DNA of 64,000 bases from Candidatus Coprousia avicola. Its GTDB lineage: Bacteria; Actinomycetota; Coriobacteriia; Coriobacteriales; Coriobacteriaceae. Shown in pieces: positions 28,940 to 41,983 of the stretch (the first letter of the stretch is position 1; every line of letters starts with the position of its first letter). A program made the translations under genes and the position numbers. The notes under the pieces are model-generated. The model worked only from the letters and a program-made list of their open reading frames with translations, made no database searches and was not told the origin of the DNA. The stretch covers positions 1 to 64,000 of the forward strand of contig DVMF01000056.1 of the NCBI GenBank assembly GCA_018715125.1, in the 5' to 3' direction.

Positions 28940-30427
28940 ATGGCTAGTAAGTACGACGGCCTTGCGCGCATCATCATCCAGAATGTGGGCGGCAAGGACA
29001 ATATCAACAGCGTGGCGCACTGCGTGACGCGCCTGCGCTTTAAGCTTAAGGACGAGGGCAAGGCTAACGACGAGGTGCTGGAGCAGACCGACGGCGTGCT
29101 GCAGATCATGCACGCCGGGGGCCAGTACCAAGTGGTTATCGGCCCGCACGTGACTGACGTGTACGAGGCGGTGCTTCAAGTCGGGCACCTTACGGGTGGC
29201 GGCGAGGTCGACCTCGACGGCAACCCTGTCGAGGGCGGTGCCGATGATCGCCCCAAGGGCGCCCTCAATTTCATCATGGACCTCGTCTCGGGCATCGTGC
29301 AGCCCACGCTCGGCTTGCTCGCCGCGGCGGGCACGCTCAAGGGCCTGCTGTCCCTCCTGGGGTTCTTGGGGGTTATGACCAGCACTGATGGCTCCTATAT
29401 GGTCATCAACGCGGTGGCGGACGGCTTTTTCTACTTCCTCCCCATCATGCTCGGCTATACCTCGGCCAAGAAGTTTGGCTGCAACGAGTTCGTCGGCCTC
29501 GCCATGGGCGCGGCGCTCGTCTATCCCGCGATGGTCAACTCCACGGCGGGCGAGGCGCTCGGCAGCGTGCTCGGCGGTACGCCGTTTGAGATGAGCTACT
29601 ACCACACCTTCTTCGGCATTCCCATCATCATGCCTGCCTCAGGCTACACGAGCTCGGTGGTCCCCATCATCGTGTCGATGTTCTTCGTTGCGAAGATCGA
29701 GAAGTTCTTCAAGAAGATCGTGTCCTCTCTCGTCGCGTTCTTCATGGTTCCCATGCTTACCATCCTGGTGGGCGTCGTGCTGACCTACCTCCTGATCGGC
29801 CCGGTCGCCAGCATGCTCACGAGCCTCGTCCTGTTGCTCTTCAACGTGGTCACCGCTCTGCCCGTGGTAGGCGGCACGCTCGCCGGCGTTGTGGTGGGCG
29901 GTCTGTGGCAGGTGCTCGTCATCTTCGGTCTCCACTGGGCGCTCGTGCCGCTCTCGATCGCTAACATCGGCGCCAACGGCATGGACACGGTGCTCGTGGG
30001 CAAGGTCGCCTGCGAGATGGGCCAGATCGCCGTCGTGCTCGCCATCTATCTCAAGACGCGCGACAAGAAGGTGCGCGCCATCGCGCTGCCCTCGATTGTC
30101 ACGGGCCTCTTCGGTACCACCGAGCCGGCCATCTACGGTGTGACGCTGCCGCGCATGAAGCCGTTTGTGTTCTCGTGCATTGCCGGCGCCATCTCGGGCG
30201 GTGTGGCGACGTTCTTCGGTGCGAAGATCTTTGTCTCGGGCTACTCGGGCATCCTGGCGCTCGCGCGCTACATCGACCCCAACCCGGGCGGAATGGGCAT
30301 CATGAGCGCTGTGTATGCGGGTATCGCCATGGTCGTCGCCGTGGTCATCGGCTTCCTGCTCACCTGGTTCTTCTGGGATGAGAAGGGCTGGGAGGCGCGC
30401 AAGGGCGCCAAGAAGCGGGCTGCGTAA
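28940..30427 (+). CDS. PTS beta-glucoside-type EIIBC, copy 2
   Basis: A 495-residue paralogue of the permease at 23582. EIIB Cys28 lies in NSVAHCVTRLRF; the EIIC domain has IIMPASGYTSSVVP and GTTEPAIYGVTLP. As in copy 1 there is no EIIA domain, so the phosphate must come from a free Crr-like EIIA such as the one encoded at 59252. AAGGAG stands 6 bp before the ATG. It likely imports a different beta-glucoside from copy 1. Confidence 0.93.
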   Translation: MASKYDGLARIIIQNVGGKDNINSVAHCVTRLRFKLKDEGKANDEVLEQTDGVLQIMHAGGQYQVVIGPHVTDVYEAVLQVGHLTGGGEVDLDGNPVEGGADDRPKGALNFIMDLVSGIVQPTLGLLAAAGTLKGLLSLLGFLGVMTSTDGSYMVINAVADGFFYFLPIMLGYTSAKKFGCNEFVGLAMGAALVYPAMVNSTAGEALGSVLGGTPFEMSYYHTFFGIPIIMPASGYTSSVVPIIVSMFFVAKIEKFFKKIVSSLVAFFMVPMLTILVGVVLTYLLIGPVASMLTSLVLLLFNVVTALPVVGGTLAGVVVGGLWQVLVIFGLHWALVPLSIANIGANGMDTVLVGKVACEMGQIAVVLAIYLKTRDKKVRAIALPSIVTGLFGTTEPAIYGVTLPRMKPFVFSCIAGAISGGVATFFGAKIFVSGYSGILALARYIDPNPGGMGIMSAVYAGIAMVVAVVIGFLLTWFFWDEKGWEARKGAKKRAA

Positions 30428-30481
30428 GCAGGCTCGGCAGATAACGTGGGACGGTAGCCCTGGCCTTCCGTTCTAGATGGG

Positions 30482-30512
30482 GGAGGCCGTAGACGCAGCG
30501 TCTGCGGCCTCC
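30482..30512 (+). terminator. hairpin between EIIBC 2 and glucosidase 3
   Basis: GGAGGCCGTAGACGC (30482-30496) pairs with GCGTCTGCGGCCTCC (30498-30512) at 14 of 15 positions, the exception being a G-U type pair. The one-base gap means the inner pairs would open into a small loop. There is no T-run. It lies 55 bp after the EIIBC stop, a position comparable to the terminator after EIIBC 1. Confidence 0.55.
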
Positions 30513-30560
30513 GTCATGACAGGGCACCCTAAGCGCGCGCGACCCTCCCGACACAGTTAG

Positions 30561-32039
<1,479 letters not shown>

Positions 32040-32101
32040 TCCGTCGCGGCGCCCACATGCGGCGTCGCCTCTCTCACCACCCGCGGGAAAGGAGTCCCTC
32101 G

Positions 32102-32956
32102 ATGGATGTGAAAGCGGTCATGTGCGATGTGGACGGCACGCTCCTCACGAGCGAGCATGCCGCGTCCCCGCGTACGGTGGCGGCGCTGCGGCGCGCGCGG
32201 GAGCAGGGCATCCTCGTGGGGCTCTGCACGGGGCGCGATGTCATCGGCACGGAGAAGATGCTGGAGGCATGGGGGCTCGCGGGCGCCATCGACGCCATCG
32301 TGGGCTCTGGCGGAGCGGAGCTGCGCGATTATGGCAAAGATGTCTTCGAGCTCAACTATCCGCTCGCGGGCGACGCCATCAAAGAAATCATGGCGCACTT
32401 CACCGATCTGCCGGTGAGCTTTGTGATTCCGTATCACGGCGTGCTCTACACGACGGCCGATGATTGGCGCGTCCGGCGGCTCTCAAAGGTGGACGGCCTA
32501 CCGTTTGAGGTGGTGGACTTTGATGGGTTCCTAACCGAGCCGCGCCCCAAGCTCATGCTCGCCTGCGCGCCGGAGGACCTGCAGGCGGTCGTCGAGCGCG
32601 CGCAGACCTTTTCGAGCGAAAGCTACCGTTCGGCTTCGCTCATCACCTCCGCGCGCTTATACGAGTATATGGACCCGCGCATCACCAAGACCTTCGGCCT
32701 TGCCAAGCTCATGGGGCTTCACGCTTGGACGCTCGATGACCTGTTGGTATTTGGCGATGCCGACAACGATTGCGATATGGTGGCGAACGCCGGCGTGGGC
32801 GTGGTCATGGGCAACGGGAGCGAGAAGACGAAGGCCGCGGCGGACTATGTGACGGCGGATAACGACCACGACGGCATCGCCGTCTTCCTCGAGGAGCATG
32901 TGCTCGCGCAAGTGCGCGACGGCGAGACGGGGCGCGTGGACCCGCCGCGCATCTGA
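32102..32956 (+). CDS. HAD-IIB (Cof-like) phosphatase
   Basis: A 284-residue protein. ATG 32102 has GGAAAGGAG upstream. Motif I is MCDVDGTLLT, motif II CTGRD, the Lys region ITKTFGLAKLM and motif IV FGDADNDCDMV. It is likely a cytoplasmic sugar-phosphate phosphatase. It lies between two 6-phospho-beta-glucosidase genes, so it may act on products of those enzymes, as suggested for the homologue at 21411; the substrate is unproven. Confidence 0.87.
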   Translation: MDVKAVMCDVDGTLLTSEHAASPRTVAALRRAREQGILVGLCTGRDVIGTEKMLEAWGLAGAIDAIVGSGGAELRDYGKDVFELNYPLAGDAIKEIMAHFTDLPVSFVIPYHGVLYTTADDWRVRRLSKVDGLPFEVVDFDGFLTEPRPKLMLACAPEDLQAVVERAQTFSSESYRSASLITSARLYEYMDPRITKTFGLAKLMGLHAWTLDDLLVFGDADNDCDMVANAGVGVVMGNGSEKTKAAADYVTADNDHDGIAVFLEEHVLAQVRDGETGRVDPPRI

Positions 32957-34411
<1,455 letters not shown>

Positions 34412-34458
34412 CCGGATCGACCTCGAGCAGGGGGCATCGTCCCAGTTGCGAGGTATGA

Positions 34459-35955
<1,497 letters not shown>

Positions 35956-35969
35956 ACAGCCGCGCATAT

Positions 35970-36158
35970 TTGGGGACGCATATTTGGGGACGGGGTCGAT
36001 ACGCGTCACTCATAAAGATGCCGGAGAGCGCGCTCGGGCGACCGGGCGCGCGGCTTCTCGGCATTCCCGTGTGCGGGAATGCCACTTTCGGCCCTCTGAG
36101 AACGGCGAAATGTGGCAGATGCGCACACGGGAACAGAGACGCTCCCGTGTGCGCGCCG
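35970..36158. repeat. hairpin repeat family 2, copy 2
   Basis: Contains GGGGACGGGGTCGATACGCG, then GCGCGCTCGGGCGACCGGGC and a long stem-loop with outer arms TTCCCGTGTGC (36064-36074) and GCACACGGGAA (36123-36133). Its inner arms, AATGCCACTTTC against GAAATGTGGCA, are mostly paired. It ends GTGTGCGCGCCG. It matches the copy at 26.7 kb in order and sequence but lacks that copy's extra segment of about 70 bp. It fills most of the 291-bp gap before the next gene. Confidence 0.75.
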
Positions 36159-36246
36159 GTACGGTTACCTGCAAGTGCGTACTGGTAGGGCTTGGTGTGC
36201 TCGCGTACGATGGCGGTGTTGAAGGCCAGAAGAGAGGAAGACTTCC

Positions 36247-37533
36247 ATGGCACATGACGCAGCAGACAGGTTTGTCGCAGGCGAGCAGGAGCTCATCGCA
36301 TATACGGCGCGCACGTTTGAGCGCAGGCGCACCGACTGCGGCCGGGCGCACCACTACGCGGGCTGGGCGCACAGCTCGGCCACGATTATCGAGGGCGCGA
36401 CCTCGCTCATTCTGGTGGATGCGCTCGACAGCCCCGATAGCGCGCGCGAGATGCTCGCCGACGCGCGCACGTATACCGACAAGCCCGTCAAGACCATCAT
36501 CTACACCCACGGCCACCCCGACCATCGCGGCGGCTCCGGCGCCTTTCGCGATACAGCCGAGGACGTTATCTGCATGGCTCCATCGGCGGTACCGCTGCCC
36601 GGCTACAACCGCTTGGACGATGTGCTCGGAGTGCGCGGTCGCCGTCAGCACGGGTACGGTCTGACCGACGAGGAGGCCATCTGCCAGGGCATCGGCATCC
36701 GCGAGGGCAAGGAGCGTGGTCTTGCCGGCTACGATATGCTCGCGCCCACGCGCGTCCTCGCCTCGGGCCGCCATAAGCTCGCGATCGACGGGGTGGAGCT
36801 CGAGCTCATCGCCGCCCCGGGGGAGATGGACGACACGCTCTACGTGTGGCTGCCCGCTGAGCGCGTGCTGTGCTGCGGGGATAACTACTACGCCTGCTGG
36901 CCCAACCTCTACGCCATCCGCGGCACGCAGTATCGAAGCGTGGCGCAATGGGCCGACGCGCTGAGTGCGCTTATCGCCCTGGAGCCCGAGGTGCTGTTCC
37001 CGGGGCACACGCCGGCGCTGGTGGGCGCCGCCCTCATCCAAGAGCAGGTGGGGACCTACCGCGACGCCATCGCGTGGGTGTTTGACCAGACGCTCGCCTG
37101 CATGAACGAGGGTATGACGCTCGAGGAGACGGTCGAGGCCGTGCAGCTGCCCGAGCGTTTTGCCAGCAAGCCCTATCTGGGGGAGTTCTACGGCACCGTG
37201 GCGTGGTCGGTTAAGAGCATCTACACGGGCTATCTGGGGTGGTTCGACGGCGCGCCCGAGCACCTGGTGCCCGTGCCTGCGCGCGAGAGGGCGCTCGAGC
37301 TCGTGGCGCTTATCGGTGAGGAGCGCCTGCAGGGGCGCATCGAGGAACTCGCCCGCGACGGCTCGTACCAGATGGCGCTCGAGCTTTTGGCCCTCATGGC
37401 GCAGGCGGGCTGCGCATACGCCGAAAGCGAGAGTGCGCGGGACCTCAAGCGGGCGTGTCTCAAGGGTCGTGCGCGGGAGATGACCTCGGCAAATGCCCGG
37501 CACTATCTCATAGCGAGCGCTCGCGAGCTTTAA
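36247..37533 (+). CDS. metallo-beta-lactamase-fold hydrolase, alkylsulfatase-like
   Basis: A 428-residue protein. The metal-binding motif THGHPDHRGG gives His88, His90, Asp92 and His93; further ligands are probably in APGEMDDT, CCGDNYYACWPN and PGHTPAL. The region after residue 270 (YRDAIAWVFDQTLACMNEG ... YLGEFYGTVAWSVKSIYTGYLGWFDG) is the alkyl sulfatase dimerisation domain, with YxGWFDG as its hallmark. Related SdsA1-type enzymes hydrolyse long-chain alkyl sulfates. There is no signal peptide, so a cytoplasmic role is expected. The physiological substrate is unknown. Confidence 0.85.
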   Translation: MAHDAADRFVAGEQELIAYTARTFERRRTDCGRAHHYAGWAHSSATIIEGATSLILVDALDSPDSAREMLADARTYTDKPVKTIIYTHGHPDHRGGSGAFRDTAEDVICMAPSAVPLPGYNRLDDVLGVRGRRQHGYGLTDEEAICQGIGIREGKERGLAGYDMLAPTRVLASGRHKLAIDGVELELIAAPGEMDDTLYVWLPAERVLCCGDNYYACWPNLYAIRGTQYRSVAQWADALSALIALEPEVLFPGHTPALVGAALIQEQVGTYRDAIAWVFDQTLACMNEGMTLEETVEAVQLPERFASKPYLGEFYGTVAWSVKSIYTGYLGWFDGAPEHLVPVPARERALELVALIGEERLQGRIEELARDGSYQMALELLALMAQAGCAYAESESARDLKRACLKGRAREMTSANARHYLIASAREL

Positions 37534-37592
37534 ACCCCGGGCGTCTGTGGGGACGGCAGGCGTACCATAGGGTGCGGTGAGAGGGGGCGCGC

Positions 37593-38513
37593 ATGGATAT
37601 GGGTGCGACAATGACGATTATGGTGACGCAGACGGCGGCCATGTTCCTTATGATGGCCATCGGGATCGCGCTCTCGCAAGCGCGCTACCTCGACCGCGCC
37701 GGCGCCCAGCAGCTCGCGAGCATCGCGGTGTATGTGGCGACGCCCGCGGTGGTCGTCAATTCGCTCGCCACCGATTTCTCGGCGGAAAAACTCGCCAACG
37801 CCGGTATCTGCGCCGCGCTCTGCGTGGGCCTCACGTTGGGTTCGGCGGCGCTTGCCTGGCTGGTGTATCGCGACCGGCAGCGCATCTCGCAGTTTGCGAT
37901 CATGATCTCCAATATGGGCTTCATCGGCATTCCGCTGGTGCAGAGTGTGCTCGGGGAGGAGTACGTCTTCTACGTATCGGCCGCCATCGCCGCGCAGGTG
38001 CCCATCTCGTGGACGTACGGCATCTGGCTCGTCTCGCAGGACAAGAGCCTGATGTCACCGCGCAAGGTGCTGACGAACCCCTCGGTCATCGCCGTGGCGG
38101 TGGGTGTCGTTTTGTTCTTCGGCTCGGTCAGCCTAGAGGGCGTGCTCCAGGTGACGGTAGCAGACATGGGGAACCTCAACACCGGTCTTGCCATGCTGGT
38201 GCTGGGAAGCTATCTTGCCGAGACCGATTTTCGCTCCATCCTGCGCAACAAGAACGTCTATCTCACCAATGTGCTGCGCCTGCTGGTGGTGCCGCTCTTA
38301 ACCATTGCCCTGCTGGCGCCCCTGCCGATCGCCATGGAGGCAAAGCTGGTGATGCTCATTGCGTTTGCCGCGCCGTGCGGTACCACGACGGCGATGTTCT
38401 CGCAGATGTTTGGCGGTGACTACCGGTTTGGCGCGGGACTGGTCTCCATCTCCACGTTGCTCTCGATGGTGACGATGCCGGCGATGCTGTTCTTGGGGCT
38501 GCTGGCGTTTTAG
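37593..38513 (+). CDS. AEC family transporter (auxin efflux carrier type)
   Basis: A 306-residue membrane protein with about ten helices in two inverted halves. Family features: VYVATPAVVVNSLA in the first half, MISNMGFIGIPLVQSVLGE (the NxGFxGxP motif) and AAPCGTTTAMFSQMFGGD near the end. In bacteria the family exports or exchanges organic acids such as malate; substrate not determinable. The ATG at 37593 lies in a run of alternatives (ATG 37599, ATG 37608), so the true start may be a few codons later. It is convergent with the two-component operon, with GTATAC array B between them. Confidence 0.85.
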   Translation: MDMGATMTIMVTQTAAMFLMMAIGIALSQARYLDRAGAQQLASIAVYVATPAVVVNSLATDFSAEKLANAGICAALCVGLTLGSAALAWLVYRDRQRISQFAIMISNMGFIGIPLVQSVLGEEYVFYVSAAIAAQVPISWTYGIWLVSQDKSLMSPRKVLTNPSVIAVAVGVVLFFGSVSLEGVLQVTVADMGNLNTGLAMLVLGSYLAETDFRSILRNKNVYLTNVLRLLVVPLLTIALLAPLPIAMEAKLVMLIAFAAPCGTTTAMFSQMFGGDYRFGAGLVSISTLLSMVTMPAMLFLGLLAF

Positions 38514-38693
38514 CGCGCGCATCTGACGGGGCCCTCGCGGTGCGAAACGTGACGTTTGGGATGGCCACTATGGGGAGGCGCCGATGCGGGACGGGGTGAG
38601 GCCCCTATTGGCGCGGGTTCGGATCCGATAGCGCTCGAGCCGCCGCGCTCGTGTTGCCGCGCTAATGTTGCTGCGCTCGCACTGCCCTTCCTA

Positions 38694-38972
38694 CAGCTTG
38701 GTATACGCAAATCCCAAAGTTGTGTATACCAAGCTGAGTTGTGTATACCTAGCTAAGGGGGTTATTTCTATCCCCCTAAACGTTACCGCAGGTATAGAGC
38801 TTGCTGTTTCTCGAGGGGCCCTTTTTTGGCGCGAGTTAGGTATACACAAATTGCTTAGGTATACGCAGACGGGAGAGTTGTGTATACCTAGGTCGGCAAA
38901 GTATACGCAAACGGGAGAGTTGCGCATACCTAAGCGTCCCCGGTATACACAAACGGCGGATTCGCGTATACC
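38694..38972. repeat. GTATAC hairpin array, copy B
   Basis: Opens with a perfect hairpin CAGCTTGGTATAC (38694-38706) / GTATACCAAGCTG (38724-38736). It is followed by the conserved core of about 110 bp (38741-38851: GGGGGTTATTTCTATC ... AACGTTACCGCAGGTA ... GCTGTTTCTCGA ... GGCGCGAGTTAGGTATAC). Further hairpins with loops such as GACGGGAGAG end near 38972. Nine GTATAC hexamers by eye. It lies between two convergent gene ends, so no promoter role is expected. The remaining parts of 38514-39076 show no gene. Confidence 0.85.
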
Positions 38973-39076
38973 CGAGGTGACAGTCGGCAATCTCAGAGAG
39001 AGGGGTTGAGCAGAACTGGTTCCCCCTCTGCAGAATTGGACGGCAGGCTGGCGGCAGGCAGCTTTGGGCGCCCTAT

Positions 39077-40069
39077 CTAAGTCCGGTTTCCCCGTGGCTC
39101 ACCGTCCTGCGCATCCTCGGTGCGCTGCGCGTCCGCGTGCAGCTGGCATCGCAGTACCTCAACGTACGCCCGTGCCCGCTCGCCGTCACCACGCTCCACC
39201 AACATGCCGAGGGTTTGCAGGTGATTGCGCGCGTCGTGCCGGAAGCGCGCGGCGCGCTCGCCTTCGGTATTCATGGCGCGCGCGGTCTTCACATACAGCT
39301 CGAGCTGGTTTGACAGGGAGCGTGTCCGTTCGCGTTCGTGCTGAAGGCGCAGATACCGCTTGAAAGAGAGGATCGCCGCTAAGTCCGACGCCACACAGGT
39401 GCCGGCGAGAACAAGGGCGCATGCCACCCAAGGGAAAGGAATGGGCTGGGGATTGCTGCCAAAGAACAGGATGTAGAGCGCGGCGAGTGGAAAAGCCTGC
39501 GCGAGGAAGAACCAGGCGAAGCCTGACCTGGATCGCGTGCTGCGCACGGGCATCGTCCAGAAGGCAGCGGGCGATGCGGATTCGCCATCGTCTGCCCGTG
39601 CGGAGAACACCCGTTTGAGGACGGCCGCTGCTCCGAGGGCGATGGCGAAGGCAGCAAGGCGCGCCGCGAGCTCGCCGATATGGGTTGTACCCTGCTCTGA
39701 TAGCGAAAGGCCGAAGACGCTGTAGAGTGCCATGCAGGCTATCTCGGTGAGTAGCTGGGCCGTGATGAGAACGGATGCAGCCACGATGCGCGTGAGGTAG
39801 GGCGCATTCCACCACAGAAACGGGACGAGAGCGTAGTCTGCCACGTACCACGCGAGGCGTACGGGGATGCCGGGATCGGTCATCAGGATGAGGTTCCCGA
39901 CAGCCCACATGACGGCGAAGCAGATCCAATACCCCGCCCTGCTTCTGGGTGGCAGCACCCATACGGCGAGGGCGTGGTAGAGGAGGTCGAACAGAAAGTA
40001 CTTGATCAGTAGGTTCAATGCGCCGATTACCGGGGCAAGGCGGTCGGCGATGAGCGGGAGCATGTCCAT
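39077..40069 (-). CDS. membrane protein with histidine-kinase DHp helices but no ATPase domain (B)
   Basis: A 330-residue protein. Residues 10-235 hold about six or seven membrane helices; then a coiled-coil linker (YLRLQHERERTRSLSNQLELYVKTAR) leads to ERAARFRHDARNHLQTLGML, the phospho-acceptor His motif (RHDxxNH) of AgrC/LytS-type kinases. The chain ends about 40 residues later, with no N, G1 or G2 boxes of a GHKL ATPase. It begins at the base after the stop of the ATPase-bearing gene and is the last gene of a four-gene minus-strand operon. It probably works as the sensor/acceptor half of a split kinase. Confidence 0.7.
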   Translation of the reverse strand: MDMLPLIADRLAPVIGALNLLIKYFLFDLLYHALAVWVLPPRSRAGYWICFAVMWAVGNLILMTDPGIPVRLAWYVADYALVPFLWWNAPYLTRIVAASVLITAQLLTEIACMALYSVFGLSLSEQGTTHIGELAARLAAFAIALGAAAVLKRVFSARADDGESASPAAFWTMPVRSTRSRSGFAWFFLAQAFPLAALYILFFGSNPQPIPFPWVACALVLAGTCVASDLAAILSFKRYLRLQHERERTRSLSNQLELYVKTARAMNTEGERAARFRHDARNHLQTLGMLVERGDGERARAYVEVLRCQLHADAQRTEDAQDGEPRGNRT

Positions 40070-41071
40070 CTAGAGCCTCCAGATGGCGCTCGACTTGAAG
40101 GTGCTGCCATCCTGCGTACAGGAGAGGTCGCCCGCGTGGCGCTCCACGATCTCGCGCATGATGGAGAGGCCGAGGCCATGGCGCGGCAGGGTTCCCGCAT
40201 CGTCATGTGCGGGGTGGGGCGCGCCTTCGGTGGTCGCAGCGTCCGCGTGCTGGGCGTCGACGTCGGCTTGCGGCGCTTGCTGCGTCTTGCGCGGGGCGGC
40301 AAGTCCCGGGGCGGCGCAGCTGTTCTCGACCTCGAGCAAGAAGTGCCCGTGAGCGGGATGGGCACGAAGGCGTATCCACCGGGCGCCTTCGGGCACCGCG
40401 GCGCAGGCGTTGATGGCGTTGTCGAGCGCGTTGGCAAACAGGGCGCAGAGCTCTACGTCGGGCGTGGTGAGGTCGTCGGGCACCTCGGCCTCGATGGTGA
40501 GGTCGATGTTCTGCTCGCGGCACCAGAGGTCTTTAGCGGCGAGCAGCGCGTCGACCACCGGGTGCTGGCAGCGCCTGCCCTGGGGCGTCCGCACCGCGTG
40601 TACGGCCCCCGCAAGGTGCGCTTGCGCCGAGGCCGCATCGCCCGCGTCGAGCGCCTCCTCCACGCCGGCGAGCTCGGCGTCCAGCTCGGTGCGGATGCGG
40701 GCGGCCTCGCGTTGCGTCTGCTGCATGAGGAGGACATAATGCTCCTGCGCCGCCACCTGGTCCTCAAGGAGGGCTGCGCGCTCCGCCTCGATGTCTGCCC
40801 GCTCCGCGTCGAGCAGGCTTTTGAAGAACATCGGGTTGAGCGCGGCGCAGATGATGCCCGTCACCGCGGCGAGAAACGCGATGAGGTTCCAGTGGACAAA
40901 GTAGGGCCGCAACATGAAGGAGCAGATCACAAAAGCGATCTGGCTCAAGGGCATGAGCAGGTTGACGATCCGGCGGGAGAGGGGCAGCGTGCGCAGAAGG
41001 CGCCACAGGTAGGCGGCGGAGCAGCACAACGCCACCACTGCCCCCGCCCCCAGCGCAACGATTGCGGTCAT
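40070..41071 (-). CDS. GHKL ATPase membrane protein, histidine kinase with degenerate His box
   Basis: A 333-residue protein with three to four N-terminal membrane helices (to about residue 90), a linker helix, then a DHp-like segment reading ARIRTELDAELAGVEEALDAGD. The usual RHDxxNH is replaced by RTELDAE, so the phospho-accepting His is missing. The GHKL ATPase is intact: LCALFANALDNAINA (N box) and GLGLSIMREIVERHAGDL (G box), with a low-complexity Ala/Pro insert between them. It starts by ATGA overlap with the preceding gene. It probably phosphorylates His residues of its two neighbours, which have the His box but no ATPase (inference). Confidence 0.75.
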   Translation of the reverse strand: MTAIVALGAGAVVALCCSAAYLWRLLRTLPLSRRIVNLLMPLSQIAFVICSFMLRPYFVHWNLIAFLAAVTGIICAALNPMFFKSLLDAERADIEAERAALLEDQVAAQEHYVLLMQQTQREAARIRTELDAELAGVEEALDAGDAASAQAHLAGAVHAVRTPQGRRCQHPVVDALLAAKDLWCREQNIDLTIEAEVPDDLTTPDVELCALFANALDNAINACAAVPEGARWIRLRAHPAHGHFLLEVENSCAAPGLAAPRKTQQAPQADVDAQHADAATTEGAPHPAHDDAGTLPRHGLGLSIMREIVERHAGDLSCTQDGSTFKSSAIWRL

Positions 41072-41979
41072 GCGCGCTCGCCTTCTGTCGACAACGCCTG
41101 CCGCAGCTCGGCCGCATAGGAGGCGGCGCGCGTTATCTGACCGCTTTCGATCAGCGCCATGAGCGCTTGCAGGTGGTTGCGCTCGTCGTGCCTGAAGCGC
41201 GCGGCGCGTCCCGCCTCCTCTCTCATGGCATCTACGGCGGCGAGATGCGTGTCGAGCTGTCGTTCGAGGTGGGTGGCATGCGTTCGGGCGCGCTCAGCCG
41301 CCGCGAAGCGCTTCCAGGAGGCGAGGGCTATGACATCGACCGCAAAGCACGCGGCAATAAGCGCCACCATGATGAGGTAGACGCGGGGATCGTTGTTGCG
41401 ATAGGTCATGAGCAGGAGGGTTGCCTGCGCGATAAAGATGAACTGCATGAGGAAGAACAGCAGGTACGAGCGCCCATGCTGCCGCGTGCCTGCAAGGCGC
41501 CCTGCGCGATGCGGGCGCTGCGGGAAGCCGAGGCTCTGCCCAAGCGTGCGGGCGATCACACGTGCGGCGACGCGGCCCATCACGAGGAAGAGGGCGATGT
41601 TGCAGCAGCGAACTACGAAAAACTCAAGTCCTCCGGTATCGCGATCGAGGGGGATGCCGAGGCAGGCGAAGACAAGGCCGGTCGTCATCTCGAACAGAAA
41701 TTCGAAAAACAGCAGAAGGATTGCGCAGACGAAGCGATGTGCACGAGGTGCCTTCCAAAACAGATACGGAAGGATGGCGTAGTTGACGAGGTACCCGGTG
41801 ATGTTCCAGACGTTCATGGAGACGGGGCTGGCACATGCAAGGGAGATAAAGGGCATCACGCCTACGGAGAGCGCCAGAAACGGTAGGGGGCGGGGCATCG
41901 GGAGGAGCCAGATGGCAACGATGCCGAGCGCGGCGTTGACACCATACAGGGCGATGAGGTTGAGTGCGTGAAGAACCAT
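41068..41979 (-). CDS. membrane protein with histidine-kinase DHp helices but no ATPase domain (A)
   Basis: A 303-residue protein organised like that at 39077: six or so membrane helices (residues 5-220), a linker (RFAAAERARTHATHLERQLDTHLAAVDAMREEA) and RAARFRHDERNHLQALMALIESG with the phospho-acceptor His. It stops about 30 residues later with no ATPase domain. The stop overlaps the start of the ATPase gene (ATGA), and the LytTR regulator gene ends 4 bp upstream. The similar architecture of proteins A and B around the central ATPase gene suggests duplication of a sensor half. Confidence 0.7.
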   Translation of the reverse strand: MVLHALNLIALYGVNAALGIVAIWLLPMPRPLPFLALSVGVMPFISLACASPVSMNVWNITGYLVNYAILPYLFWKAPRAHRFVCAILLLFFEFLFEMTTGLVFACLGIPLDRDTGGLEFFVVRCCNIALFLVMGRVAARVIARTLGQSLGFPQRPHRAGRLAGTRQHGRSYLLFFLMQFIFIAQATLLLMTYRNNDPRVYLIMVALIAACFAVDVIALASWKRFAAAERARTHATHLERQLDTHLAAVDAMREEAGRAARFRHDERNHLQALMALIESGQITRAASYAAELRQALSTEGERA

Positions 41980-41983
41980 GGTG

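Noticed and set aside
39077-41979. One or two complete histidine kinases broken by frameshifts
   Set aside because: Each of the three genes has its own start, clean stop and membrane domain. Junctions are ATGA or stop-next-to-ATG overlaps, and the middle gene has its own DHp-like helix with altered residues. A simple frameshift would not explain this.
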